Assembly (NCBI GenBank): GCA_963815185.1
Contig: CAWFGC010000017.1
Coordinates: 48,697-112,696 of the forward strand
Origin: SHZL01 sp963815185
GTDB taxonomy: Bacteria; Pseudomonadota; Gammaproteobacteria; Xanthomonadales; SZUA-36
Length of the DNA: 64,000 nucleotides
Direction of reading: 5' to 3'
Shown: positions 38,021-47,682 of the stretch, one piece after another
How positions within the stretch are numbered: position 1 is the first letter of the stretch
Layout of the letters: every line of letters starts with the position of its first letter
Program-made: the position numbers and the translations under genes
The notes under the pieces: generated by a model
Databases searched by the model: none
Seen by the model: only the letters and a program-made list of their open reading frames with translations
Told to the model about the DNA's origin: nothing

Positions 38021-39157
38021 TCAGATCTGGCTGAGCCATTGGAAAATGGCGACGCCGATGAAATTGGCGACGACATAACCCAGTATGCCAATCGTGATTC
38101 CGGGCGTGATCAAGGTCTTCCAGCCTTTGGTGGTGGCAAGGGCGGCCGCCACCGCGGCGCCAACGATGGCCGCCGCCGAGCCGATCACCGCCGTGGCAAG
38201 ATCGATCCTGAACAACTTCGCGCCCAACAGCAATACGACAAACTGAAACGCCAGCATATAGCTGCAATAGACGAAAAGCACCGGTGCCGATTTGATAAAA
38301 CTGACCGCATCCGTGCCTGCGCCGATGATGGCGAAAAACGCATACATACACAGCATGCCAAGGGCAAAATCCCCTTCCAGTTTTGCAAATTGCCCGGGGG
38401 CGATATTGGCCAGAATGACCGTAATGATGGTGATGAAGAACAGATTGTAATTGGCCAATCCGACGCGGTTCGAAATATAACCGGAAAGCGCACAGATCAT
38501 GAAGCTGATGGCGATGCCCAGGGCAACATGGTCAGGACGGAATCGCGGTGCAGTGTCTTCACTTTTCGTTACCACGGATTGATCGGTCTGATCGATGATC
38601 TGTGACGGGAAATGCCGCCGTATGAACGGTATCGAAGGAAGGGTCGCTAGGACGACCAGGCCGAGAATACTGGCTGGTGCACTGGCGCCCAGGGCAACGC
38701 TGAACTGGTCCGGAGACATTTGAACCGCCTCCGAAACCGCAACGAAGTTGACCACGCCGCCGATAAACGCACCTGCATAGGTTCCGGTGATTTTCGCTCC
38801 TTCCGGGCCCAGATTGAACATGAAGTAACCGGAAATTGCTCCGGCACAAACGCCCACGCTGGAAATCACGAATGCCGGCAAGACCCAGCCACCATCCGAA
38901 AACAGACTGCGCAGATTGGCCTTGAACAACAGAAACGGCACGCCCAGCGGCAACAGGTACTGGCCGACGAAACCGTAGGCGGGTGCTTCGCCAGGGATGA
39001 CGCCTGTATTCGACAGGATCAAACCGATGCCGATGACCCAGGGGACGCCGGGCAATATTTTCGAGATGGGTTTGCCGTCAACCCAGAAACCCAGCCAGGC
39101 CAGGCCGAATATGATGGCGGCAAGCGCGGTGTTGCTATCGGCAGATATCATAGGCAC
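38021..39157 (-). CDS. DUF819-family multi-pass membrane protein
   Basis: A 378-residue inner-membrane protein with about 10-12 hydrophobic segments. Conserved DUF819 features include ISKILPGVPWVIGIGLILSN, GTYAGAFIGGVVNFVAVSEA and a C-terminal GWKTLITPGITIGILGYVVA. The family is predicted to transport small solutes but has no firm function. It lies 118 bases upstream of the tricorn-like protease on the same strand and could import peptides or amino acids; this is inference. Confidence 0.85.
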   Translation of the reverse strand: MPMISADSNTALAAIIFGLAWLGFWVDGKPISKILPGVPWVIGIGLILSNTGVIPGEAPAYGFVGQYLLPLGVPFLLFKANLRSLFSDGGWVLPAFVISSVGVCAGAISGYFMFNLGPEGAKITGTYAGAFIGGVVNFVAVSEAVQMSPDQFSVALGASAPASILGLVVLATLPSIPFIRRHFPSQIIDQTDQSVVTKSEDTAPRFRPDHVALGIAISFMICALSGYISNRVGLANYNLFFITIITVILANIAPGQFAKLEGDFALGMLCMYAFFAIIGAGTDAVSFIKSAPVLFVYCSYMLAFQFVVLLLGAKLFRIDLATAVIGSAAAIVGAAVAAALATTKGWKTLITPGITIGILGYVVANFIGVAIFQWLSQI

Positions 39158-39686
39158 ACAGGTCTCCGCTTATCTTCAGGCTGAAGCTTCAATCGGCAAC
39201 CATGGAAGAATCGCAATACTACCGGCTTTTTACATAGCCGGTACCATTCGGGCGCGCCAAGTCGAGTCAGAAATCGATTCGAAAAAAACGGCCGGCCCTC
39301 AGGTTCCCTCCACATTCTAACCATTCGACGAGTGGGCGCACAGCTCGATACAAAATCGAAGGTACATTGTTTAGTCATAAAATATCTCGTTGACCGCCGG
39401 CCAATATTAAGATTAAATTACCGTTGGCCGCGCGGAAACCAAGCCTGTCGGATAAAGCTGGATTCTGGCAGCGGATCGGTGGATGTGCATTTTGCGTCAA
39501 ATGGGATTTTTGTTGAAAAAGCGTTAAAATTGCAGTTTTCGACGAAGACAGTCTATGGGCTTACCGTGGGAAAGCCATCGCTGAACCCCAGCCGATGTGG
39601 CGGCGCCGGCCAAACCAGGCCGGTTTGGGCAACATGTTCAAATAGCTATAAATAATGGCCACTGGGCCAACAGGAGAAAGAATGTC
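39158..39686. other. Intergenic region upstream of the first TonB receptor
   Basis: 529 bases between divergent genes with no convincing coding sequence. It is AT-richer than its surroundings. An inverted repeat CGGCCAA...TTGGCCG flanks an AT-rich centre near 39400-39435, and TTGACC with TTAAAT 17 bases later gives a weak promoter candidate there. AGGAGA just before the ATG at 39687 is a clear ribosome site. The 14-bp palindrome found upstream of the second receptor is absent here. Confidence 0.4.
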
Positions 39687-42140
39687 ATGCGCAACTTATT
39701 GAGTTTGGTGGTATCGATGGTGTTGGCATCGCTAACCGCAATGCCCGTACTGGCCCAGGAAGCCAGCGGGGGGCTTGAAGAGATTACCGTAACAGCACAG
39801 CGTCGCGAACAGAACCTGCAGGATGTGCCGATCAGCATCACCGCATTCAGCGGCGACTTGCTGACGAAAGCGAATATTCGATCCGCCAGTGAATACCTCA
39901 TGCAAACTCCCAATGTGAGCTACACCGAGGATGGCCAGACTGGCTCGCGCGGAATCGGTCTCAGCATACGCGGCATCGGCGGCATGGTATCCGGCGAGAA
40001 TGCGTTCATCAACACCATCGGCATTTACGTGGATGAGTTCAGCGTCATATCCGTGCCCAACCAGGTCGCTAACCCGCAGTTGCCCGATATGGAACGGGTG
40101 GAAGTCCTGCGCGGCCCCCAAGGCACCTATTTTGGCCGCAACGCCGTGGGCGGCGCACTGAACCTGACCACCAAACGCCCCACGGATGAATTCGGTGGTG
40201 AAGTGCGCGCCGGTTATGAATCCTACGAAGGCGCCAACGACGGCTGGAACGTGACCGGTATATTGAACGTCCCCGTTTCAGATACTTTCCGCATGCGCGG
40301 TGTGCTCATGTACGAGAAAACTGACGGACTTGTGAATAATATCTGCGCGCGTGGCGCCAGCACGGCGAGTTGCCCCATCGCCGCGGAAAATAACTTTACG
40401 CCGAACGGCGCGAAGAACTCGGGACACGAGTCCACGTTCCTGCGTCTCAGCGCGGATTTTGACGTCACCGACCGCACCCTCGTCAAAGCGACTTTCTTTT
40501 ACAGCAAGGAAGAGCAGGGACACGATGAAAACGTACCCTCCGGCGTATTGGACATCGATTCCGCAGACACTTTCGGTGTCGGACATGCCGAGGACCCCGG
40601 CACGGGTTTCTGGCCGCATAACCAGAACAAACTGAGCCATGACCTGAACGAATACAACCACAATAAATCAACCGTGGGCATAATCAACATCAGTCATGCG
40701 CTGAACGATACCATGGCATTGAAGTGGGTCAACGGCATCATCGACGCCAGCTTCGACCGCTTTTTCGATAACGATCTGATCGGCGGCATGGATGCGCTGA
40801 GTCGCACCAACGGCTACGATGGAAAATCCTGGAGTAGCGAGCTGCGCTTCGAGATCACAGAGGATCGCTTTGATTTCGTCGTCGGCGTGATGTATGCGAA
40901 GGATCACCAGGAGCAAGACAACAACGTGGCGGTTTCCACCAATTCAACCGCAACCGCTCACGGTGTCGGTGTTTTGCCGCCTTTTCCCGAGGGTCTGGGT
41001 CTGGCGCTGAATCACAAAGAGTTTGAAGTCAAGAGCAAAGCCGTGTTTGCCGACTATACCCTGCATGTGAACGAGCAACTCGACCTGACCGTCGGTGCGC
41101 GCTACACCAAGGATGATGTTAGCAACACTTTGGCGGCTTTTTCCGCTGACCCGACCTGCTGCTTCCCGGGTTCACCGGGCTATCCGGGCGGTCCGGGTTA
41201 CGATTTCTTCCATAATTTTGGCAACTTTCCGCGCCCTCCGGTAAAGGGCAACAAGAGTTTCGACGATCTGACACCGCGATTTGTGGTGAACTATCACCTC
41301 AGTGAAGATTTCAGCGTCTACGGCACGGTTTCCAAGGGCTACAAAGCTGGCGGCAACAGCGTTGGCAACAACACCAACCAGGATGGCAGCCCGGCATTTA
41401 CAGTGCCGTTCAACGAGGAAACCCTGTGGAACTTCGAACTCGGCTTCAAATCAGAGCTGATGGATAACCGGGTACGATTTAATGGCTCGGTATTCCATGT
41501 CAGATGGAAAGATCTGCAGATGGAATCGTTCCGCTTCCTGACACCGGGCGATCTGTCCTCGAACTTCGAACAGACCATCAACATTGGGCACGCCGAAGCG
41601 ACGGGCGCAGAATTTGAACTCCAGGCGGCAGTCACCGACAATTTCACGCTCAGCGGAGCGCTCGGTGTGCTTAACACCGAGATAACGAGTGACACCGTGG
41701 CTCAGCTCACCGGCGGATTCTTTGTCAATCTCAAAGGGCTGGATTTGCCCAAGGCGCCCAAAGTCACAGGCAGCCTGGCCGGTGAATATCGATGGACCTT
41801 GGCGGACAACGAGGCCTGGTTGCGTCTGGAATACATTCATCACGACAGCCAGTACTCGGATATCGAAGGTCTGACCAACAAGCAAACTCGCGGCCCTGCG
41901 CCCAACTCAGGAGTCGTGCGGGAAATGCCGTACGGTGAGTTCCCCTATAAAGCCCCTGCTTTTGACGTGTTCAATCTGCGCGCGGGTTATGACATGGCGG
42001 ATTGGGCTTTCAATGTCTATGTGCAGAACCTGTTCGAGGAAAAGTACTACACCGGTACGCAGGAGAATTTCGGTTTGAGCGGCATCCGTCTGCGTCCGCA
42101 CCCGCGGATTTATGGCGCCAGCATCAGCTACAAGTTCTAA
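39687..42140 (+). CDS. TonB-dependent outer-membrane receptor (first)
   Basis: Energy-driven uptake barrel of 817 residues. A signal peptide ends at about MPVLAQEAS, followed by a TonB box and plug start GLEEITVTAQRREQNLQDVP. The plug continues with ERVEVLRGPQGTYFGRNAVGG, and the barrel ends in SYKF with a terminal Phe. An extracellular loop near residues 487-505 is rich in Pro and Gly and carries a Cys pair (TCCFPGSPGYPGGPGYDFF). The ATG follows AGGAGAAAGAATGTC. It is a paralogue of the receptor at 45333-47615. Such AQRRE-type receptors import plant, sterol or aromatic compounds as well as siderophores; the ligand is unknown. Confidence 0.93.
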   Translation: MRNLLSLVVSMVLASLTAMPVLAQEASGGLEEITVTAQRREQNLQDVPISITAFSGDLLTKANIRSASEYLMQTPNVSYTEDGQTGSRGIGLSIRGIGGMVSGENAFINTIGIYVDEFSVISVPNQVANPQLPDMERVEVLRGPQGTYFGRNAVGGALNLTTKRPTDEFGGEVRAGYESYEGANDGWNVTGILNVPVSDTFRMRGVLMYEKTDGLVNNICARGASTASCPIAAENNFTPNGAKNSGHESTFLRLSADFDVTDRTLVKATFFYSKEEQGHDENVPSGVLDIDSADTFGVGHAEDPGTGFWPHNQNKLSHDLNEYNHNKSTVGIINISHALNDTMALKWVNGIIDASFDRFFDNDLIGGMDALSRTNGYDGKSWSSELRFEITEDRFDFVVGVMYAKDHQEQDNNVAVSTNSTATAHGVGVLPPFPEGLGLALNHKEFEVKSKAVFADYTLHVNEQLDLTVGARYTKDDVSNTLAAFSADPTCCFPGSPGYPGGPGYDFFHNFGNFPRPPVKGNKSFDDLTPRFVVNYHLSEDFSVYGTVSKGYKAGGNSVGNNTNQDGSPAFTVPFNEETLWNFELGFKSELMDNRVRFNGSVFHVRWKDLQMESFRFLTPGDLSSNFEQTINIGHAEATGAEFELQAAVTDNFTLSGALGVLNTEITSDTVAQLTGGFFVNLKGLDLPKAPKVTGSLAGEYRWTLADNEAWLRLEYIHHDSQYSDIEGLTNKQTRGPAPNSGVVREMPYGEFPYKAPAFDVFNLRAGYDMADWAFNVYVQNLFEEKYYTGTQENFGLSGIRLRPHPRIYGASISYKF

Positions 42141-42160
42141 ATCGGCGTCCTGATCCAATG

Positions 42161-42192
42161 GAAGCCGTCCGATCATGAGATCGGGCGGCTTC
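42161..42192. terminator. Hairpin terminator after the first TonB receptor
   Basis: GAAGCCGTCCGATC (42161-42174), loop ATGA, GATCGGGCGGCTTC (42179-42192): a 14-bp stem with one mismatch, followed by TTCTTG. It lies between the convergent receptor and SDR genes and may serve both. The T-run is short. Confidence 0.7.
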
Positions 42193-42259
42193 TTCTTGAA
42201 CACGGTAAAACGCTTCCGTGCCCTCCAGGTCGTTTGATTCGATACAAACATGTGCCAGA

Positions 42260-43135
42260 TTAGTCCGCATGGTTTTTACCCTCACTCCACCAGTCCGTTC
42301 CGGAAACCATGCGCAGGAAGGCATCACGGCCTGCATCGTCCCGGGCAAACAGGGTGCTCAGCACTTTCGTCGCCACTGCATCGGCTGGCCAGCGCAATTG
42401 GCTGCCATCCGATTGGGCGATGGCCACAAACAGTTCAGCCACACGGCGGGGGTGAAAAGCTTCTGGCAGACGGTCCCGGATTTTCCTGAGCTGGCTTTCG
42501 ATCAGGGGGCGATAAGGCGAGTGTTCCGGGTAATCCTCGGGAAGCAGTGTCTCGTCAGTAATATGCGAATCAAACAATCCGGTGGAATACATACCTGCTT
42601 CCACGAGGGCCAGCTTGATGCCCCAGCGGTCTACTTCATGTCTCAGTGCCTCGGTTGCCCCCTCGAGCGCGAATTTGCTCGCTGCATAGGCGAATTCTCC
42701 AGGCAAGCCAGCCATACCCGAAAGTGAACTGGTCATGATGATGAAGCCACGCCCCTGCGCGCGCATAGACGGCAAGACCGATTTCGTCAAAAGCAGAGGG
42801 CCGAAGAAATTGGTTTCCATGACCAGCCGTAGCGCCGGCTCGGAGATGTCTTCCAAAGCACCTGGGCGGACGATGCCGGCATTATTGACCAGCACATCAA
42901 TACTGCCAGCTTCATCAATCACGTTCTTGATGAATGTGCCGAAGGTTTGCGGCTGGCTGACGTCCAGCCTTCTGATCTTGACTGCAAGATGCCCGGCGTC
43001 CGCAACTTGCTGCAAACGCCCGCACTTGGCTACGTCACGCATGGTGGCGTAAACCGTGTCTCCATTGCGGGCAAATGCGAGTGCGCCCTCAAAACCAAAG
43101 CCGCTGTTCGAACCCGTGATGACGACAACTGCCAT
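42260..43135 (-). CDS. Short-chain dehydrogenase/reductase
   Basis: NAD(P)-dependent oxidoreductase of 291 residues. The cofactor motif TGSNSGFGFEGA (TGxxxGxG) is at the N-terminus; VLVNNAGIV is the NNAG motif. The catalytic residues are Ser in MTSSLSGMAG and Tyr/Lys in YAASKFALEG. The classical SDR core is complete. GGAGG precedes the ATG. It lies downstream of the ThDP enzyme and probably shares its promoter and operator. A role reducing or oxidising a product of that enzyme is possible. Confidence 0.92.
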   Translation of the reverse strand: MAVVVITGSNSGFGFEGALAFARNGDTVYATMRDVAKCGRLQQVADAGHLAVKIRRLDVSQPQTFGTFIKNVIDEAGSIDVLVNNAGIVRPGALEDISEPALRLVMETNFFGPLLLTKSVLPSMRAQGRGFIIMTSSLSGMAGLPGEFAYAASKFALEGATEALRHEVDRWGIKLALVEAGMYSTGLFDSHITDETLLPEDYPEHSPYRPLIESQLRKIRDRLPEAFHPRRVAELFVAIAQSDGSQLRWPADAVATKVLSTLFARDDAGRDAFLRMVSGTDWWSEGKNHAD

Positions 43136-43327
43136 TTAGTCCTCCATTGGGTATTTCAGTTTTATTTGCCGGCGAATTTCGTCCATGGTCTGCATGATGG
43201 TCAGGGTGAGCGCAGGCAGCTGCGGCAGAGACGCGCTCCCTGCATAATTGATCAGAGACTCCCTGGGAGGGCTCCAATTCAGGGACACAGTGACTTTCGG
43301 TTCTGCTCCATCAAAATGAACGGCCAT
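43136..43327 (-). CDS. Small hypothetical protein between the ThDP enzyme and the SDR
   Basis: A possible 63-residue reading frame that overlaps the end of the ThDP gene by 49 bases and whose stop abuts the SDR start. No family is recognised. The C-terminal third (TLTIMQTMDEIRRQIKLKY) looks helical and amphipathic, the rest has no clear pattern. If real, the product could begin at a later codon. It may instead be non-coding spacer. Confidence 0.3.
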   Translation of the reverse strand: MAVHFDGAEPKVTVSLNWSPPRESLINYAGSASLPQLPALTLTIMQTMDEIRRQIKLKYPMED

Positions 43328-44921
43328 GGCGATGGCATTCTTTCACTGACCGTGACTTCGATGATGGTCGGGCCCTTTTCGTCCAATGCCCTGGGTAATA
43401 CCTTTGCCAACTCGGACGGCGAACCAACGCGGTAGGCAGCGGCGCCGAAACTCTCGGCCAACTTGACGAAATCCGGGTTGGTCAGGTCCGAACATATTCG
43501 CCGCCCATCGAACCATTCATCCTGCTGCCGCTGCACGTTACCGAAGGTATTGTCATTGAATATGATGGTGACAAGATTCAGCTGATAGTGAACAGCGGTG
43601 GAAAGCTCCTGCACGTTGAACATGAAGCCGCCATCTCCGCTGACCTGGACAACGGCCTTGTCGGGGTGGGCCGCGGCAACGCCCAGCGCAGTTGCATATC
43701 CGTAGCCGAGGGTGCCTTGCTGGCAGGCGGAAACATAATGCCGCGGTTCGTAAACGGGAAAACCGGACCAGGCGGCAAAACCCACCTGGGTCACTTCGTC
43801 GATGAAATACCCATCCCTGGGCAAAGCCTTGCGAATCACGTCCAGGTAGGCCATTTGCGGAGCCATCTCCTGTCTCAGGCGCGCATCTATTTCATCCTTC
43901 AGGGCCTGCAACTCGTCCTGGCGGCTTGCCACGGCCGGGCCCTCGGTTTCAAGTTCGCTCAGCAACGCCTGCAGAAACATCTTGGCATCACCGACGATCC
44001 CCACGTCGGGATCGACAATGCGGGTCAGCTCAACCGGATCGATGTCCACGCGCACCAGTTTCAGGTCTTCGTCATGGCCCCACATGGTCAAGGGCATTTT
44101 CAAGCGGGTGCCAATAGCGAGCACCGCATCCGCCTGCCCCCAAAGCCGGTGACCGGCGGGCAGATTCTGGCTGAGGTAGTGATCCGCAGGAATAACACCT
44201 TTGCCCTTGCGCTTGGCCACAACGGGCGCTTGCAGGCGCTCGGCGACGGCGAGCAGTTCGTCGCCGCATGAAGCACACCCGATCCGATGACGATCATCGG
44301 CCGGGCCGCGCCCGTCAGGAGCCGTGCCGCCTCCCTGACCAATTCGTCGTCTACCGGCGGTGGCGCGATGGCCATGGCCTTGCCTGCGGCAGCGACCACC
44401 GCTCCGGCGCCCATCACATCCATGGGCATCTCAACTTCCACCGGCCGTGGCCTGCCGGAGCGGAGTTCCGTGAACGCCCGTTGCATCACCTCCGGTGTTT
44501 GCGCCGGGTGGTTGATTCGTTCGGCCCATTTGGTCAGGTGACGAATCAGGCCGAGCTGGTCGGGAATTTCATGCAAATGACCATAGCCGCTGTCGATACC
44601 GGCCAGATGCACCTGGCCGGAAATCGCTAAAACCGGAGAATTGCACGCCCAGGCCGTGCATAGCGCGGCAGTCGAGTTCAACAGGCCCGGCCCAGGCACC
44701 ACCGTGTAGACGCCCTCTTTGCCGGTGGTCTGGGCGTAACCGAAGGCCATGTAGGCGGCGCCTTGTTCATGGCGTGTGTGGATCAGCCTGATCTTGTCGC
44801 CCACCCCATAAAAGGCATCGAACAAGTGATCGAGTTGCCCACCGGGCAGCCCAAACACGGTGTCTACTTCATTTGCGATCAGCGAGGCAACGATCGCATC
44901 GGCGCCTGAAATTCTTGGCAT
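43279..44921 (-). CDS. ThDP-dependent enzyme, acetolactate synthase/decarboxylase-like (one frame break)
   Basis: Thiamine-diphosphate enzyme of about 547 residues that decarboxylates or ligates 2-keto acids. The N-terminal domain begins with GADAIVASLIANEVDTVFGL and has the activating Glu in RHEQGAAYMA. The C-terminal domain has the ThDP/Mg motif GDGGFMFNVQELSTAV ending in FNDNTFGN. The frame breaks near 44270, between IGSGVLHA and ELLAVAERL-like sequence; both sides fit the family's central domain. The ATG at 44921 follows GAGGGAAT. Transcription is probably from the promoter at 45017-45046 under control of the 14-bp palindrome. Substrate not assignable: benzoylformate-type, oxalyl- or sulfo-substrates are all possible. 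Confidence 0.87.
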
Positions 44922-45002
44922 ATTCCCTCACAATTCAATGGCGAAGCCAAAATGTTTGACCCGACTGCCAATCCGTTGGGAAAACCCTACGGGGATTTAT
45001 TA

Positions 45003-45016
45003 GTTTATATATAAAC
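45003..45016. promoter_or_regulatory. Palindromic operator GTTTATATATAAAC (site 1)
   Basis: A perfect 14-bp palindrome, identical to the one at 53129-53142. It directly abuts the -10 box of the minus-strand promoter of the ThDP gene and so covers the transcription start, the classic place for a repressor. The divergent receptor gene is on the other side. The best local candidate to bind it is the MarR-family protein at 55976-56467. Confidence 0.6.
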
Positions 45017-45046
45017 AGAATATCCCGTTTTCAGTGATCTTGTCAA
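45017..45046 (-). promoter_or_regulatory. Sigma70-like promoter of the ThDP/SDR operon
   Basis: On the minus strand a perfect TTGACA (45046-45041), an 18-base spacer and TATTCT (45022-45017), immediately followed by the palindromic operator. The leader to the ATG at 44921 is about 90 bases. Confidence 0.65.
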
Positions 45047-45122
45047 AGCTCATTTCACTGTTTGCTCATTTCCAATTATTCAATTTTCTGCTCAAGCGAA
45101 AACTCCTTTGCATATAAAGTAT

Positions 45123-45150
45123 TTGACAAGCAAAAAGATTTAGCTATAAA
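45123..45150 (+). promoter_or_regulatory. Sigma70-like promoter of the second TonB receptor
   Basis: Perfect TTGACA (45123-45128), 16 bases, TATAAA (45145-45150). The leader to the ATG at 45333 is about 175 bases and holds no structure I can name. The operator at 45003-45016 lies about 107 bases upstream. Confidence 0.65.
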
Positions 45151-45332
45151 CTTTCCGTTAATTGCTTTACCCATAAAGTAATATTCAGCGCCAGTTCGCG
45201 GTTGTGGCGGCAACGAAAACAAACGGCTATCGAATGAGGCGCGTTTGATGACCACTCTACCAGTTCTCAGCAGACCGGCAGCACTCATACTTTCGGCAAG
45301 AATTCAGAGTTTACAGTGTGGAGATTAAACCA

Positions 45333-47615
45333 ATGAACAAAATGTTCCTGTTAACAGCGGCGGTGGCCGTGCTCATTTCGGCGCCGGATTCCTATGCACA
45401 GGAAAAATCCGGGGCTATGGTACTCGAAGAAGTGATCGTAACGGCGCAGCGGCGCGAGGAATCGCTAATGGAGGTTCCGATCAGCATCACCGCATTTTCC
45501 GCGGCAGATATTGAAAAAGGCAACATCACCGAAGCGAAAGACTATCTGGCGCTTTCGCCCAATGTCAGCTTTACGGAAAGTGGTGAGAAGGGCAACCGAA
45601 GCATCCAGATCAGCGTGCGCGGCATCAGCAACATCGACCTGGGGGAAAGCGGGGCGATCAACGCCATTGGCTACTACATCGACGAATTGAACGTGGGCTC
45701 GACGGCCAACGGCACCATCAATCCGCAGTTGTACGACATGGCCAGCATCGAAGTGTTGCGCGGCCCGCAGGGGACCTATTTTGGGCGTAACGCCATGGGT
45801 GGCGCCCTGAACATCCAGACCAACAAACCCGATGAGAATTTTTACGGCGAAATTGGCGCCAATCTTAGCCGCTTCAATACCTGGGGCGTAAACGGCGTGG
45901 TGAACGCTCCGTTGGCGGACAACGTCTTCATCCGCATTGTAGGCGCCTATGAAAACAGCGATGGCGTGGTCAAAAACGTAAATCCGCTGGGCTCTCCCGA
46001 CAGCGGCTATAAAAACAAGCATCTGCGCTTCGCGATTCGCGCATTGCCGACCGACACCCTGACCCTCGACTTTTCGGCCACCTATACCGATGAGGATGAA
46101 GGTTTCGATGCAGAAGTCGGGTCCGGCGTTCTCGACCTGGACACGCAAAGTATCTTTGGCTCCGGTTTCACACCCATTGACGATCAGCTCGGTTTCTACC
46201 CGCAAAATCAGCGCTACGTGAACCACGATGCGAAAGAATACAACCGCAATAAATTTGTCATCCTGAATGGGCGCGTTACCTACCAGGGTAATGGTTTCAG
46301 CGTACACTCAATTACGGGTTACCTGAAAAGCGATAACGGCCGTTTCTTCGATCAGGACAACATCAGCGTCGACGCCATCGTGCGTGAAAATGACTATGAA
46401 GGGAAATCATTCAGCCAGGAGTTGCGGCTTCAGTCAGACAACGATGGCCCTCTTTCCTGGACCATAGGGGGTATTTATTCCAAGGACAAAATCGATCAGT
46501 TCAATTCCATTCGGGCAGGTTCACAAGGGTATTACGTCGACCCGGTAACGGGTGAGGTCATCGGCCTTTTGCCGCCGATACCTGCCGGATTTCGTATCAA
46601 CGAGAACTATGTTTATTCCGAAGTCGAAAGTTATGCCTTCTTTGCCGACGCGACCTATGCCGCAACCGACCAGTTCTTCATCACGCTCGGCGGGCGTTAC
46701 ACGCATGACAAGAACTCGCTTTCCCTGGTGGATGTCGTCGCCTTCGAGGGGGCCGTCCCTGACCTTTCCGGCGACTCTTCATTCCACGATTTCTCTCCTC
46801 GCCTGGTGTTCAGATACCTGATCAACGACCAGGTGTCCACCTATGCATCGGTCTCGAAGGGTTACAAAGCCGGCGGCATCAATCTCAATGGGAATTTTGT
46901 CGACCCGGTCCGGCCCTTCGATCCTGAAAAACTCTGGAACTACGAACTCGGCCTCAAAGCGTCCGCGGCTGACGGCCGTGTCAACTTCAGGGCTGCGGTG
47001 TTTTATGTCGACTGGAAGGATGTCCAGTCTCAGTCCAATTTCCTCGCGGACCCGAACGATATCAGTTCTGCGACTACCTTGACCCTGAACGCTTCGAGCG
47101 CAACCAATAAAGGCGCGGAATTCGATATCCAGGCGCTGCTAAGCGATAACCTGCAGGTCAGTTTTGGCGCAGGCTATCTGAAGAGCAAGTTCGGCAAGTT
47201 TCCCGATGCCATTCTCGCCGGCGCCAACGTCGTCGATCTGACGGGTCTGCGCCTGCCGAAGACGCCCGAATGGACCCTGAATGGCACCGCTGAGTACACA
47301 CACGCCCTGACGGACACGTTCAACGGCTTCATCAGAACGGAATGGGTCTATCACAGCAAGAGTTTCAGCGACCTTGAAGCAGTGGCTTCGGAACAACTGA
47401 ATCTGCCCAAATTTCCGTACTCGGTACCGGATTTCAATGTGGTCAATCTCCGCCTGGGTATTGAAAACGACAATCTGACACTCACAGGTTATGTCGAGAA
47501 CCTGTTCGGTGAGGATTACTATACCGCCACACAGGATAATTTTGGCCTCGGTGGAATGCGTCTTCGCCCGCACCCGCGGATTTGGGGCGTCAAGGTAATG
47601 TACCGCTTCTTCTGA
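45333..47615 (+). CDS. TonB-dependent outer-membrane receptor (second)
   Basis: A 760-residue paralogue of the receptor at 39687-42140. It has a signal peptide (MNKMFLLTAAVAVLISAPDS, then YAQ), TonB-box/plug start LEEVIVTAQRREESLMEVPI, plug motif IEVLRGPQGTYFGRNAMGG, and a barrel ending in MYRFF with a terminal Phe. GGAG lies upstream of the ATG; an in-frame GTG at 45318 is rejected because it precedes the signal peptide. It is divergent from the ThDP/SDR operon across a shared regulatory region, which suggests it imports the compound, or a precursor, processed there. Confidence 0.93.
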   Translation: MNKMFLLTAAVAVLISAPDSYAQEKSGAMVLEEVIVTAQRREESLMEVPISITAFSAADIEKGNITEAKDYLALSPNVSFTESGEKGNRSIQISVRGISNIDLGESGAINAIGYYIDELNVGSTANGTINPQLYDMASIEVLRGPQGTYFGRNAMGGALNIQTNKPDENFYGEIGANLSRFNTWGVNGVVNAPLADNVFIRIVGAYENSDGVVKNVNPLGSPDSGYKNKHLRFAIRALPTDTLTLDFSATYTDEDEGFDAEVGSGVLDLDTQSIFGSGFTPIDDQLGFYPQNQRYVNHDAKEYNRNKFVILNGRVTYQGNGFSVHSITGYLKSDNGRFFDQDNISVDAIVRENDYEGKSFSQELRLQSDNDGPLSWTIGGIYSKDKIDQFNSIRAGSQGYYVDPVTGEVIGLLPPIPAGFRINENYVYSEVESYAFFADATYAATDQFFITLGGRYTHDKNSLSLVDVVAFEGAVPDLSGDSSFHDFSPRLVFRYLINDQVSTYASVSKGYKAGGINLNGNFVDPVRPFDPEKLWNYELGLKASAADGRVNFRAAVFYVDWKDVQSQSNFLADPNDISSATTLTLNASSATNKGAEFDIQALLSDNLQVSFGAGYLKSKFGKFPDAILAGANVVDLTGLRLPKTPEWTLNGTAEYTHALTDTFNGFIRTEWVYHSKSFSDLEAVASEQLNLPKFPYSVPDFNVVNLRLGIENDNLTLTGYVENLFGEDYYTATQDNFGLGGMRLRPHPRIWGVKVMYRFF

Positions 47616-47636
47616 ATGCAGAACCTGGTGCAATAA

Positions 47637-47681
47637 ATTCGAACGGGCCATGAGCCCTGTTCCGATAACGGGAGTTCGAAT
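47637..47681 (+). promoter_or_regulatory. Hairpin that overlaps the esterase ribosome site
   Basis: ATTCGAAC (47637-47644) pairs with GTTCGAAT (47674-47681), which ends one base before the ATG at 47683. The GGAG ribosome site (47671-47674) lies at the inner edge of the right arm. A smaller GGGC/GCCC hairpin lies inside. It could end receptor transcription or restrain translation of the esterase; neither is proven. Confidence 0.4.
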
Positions 47682-47682
47682 C

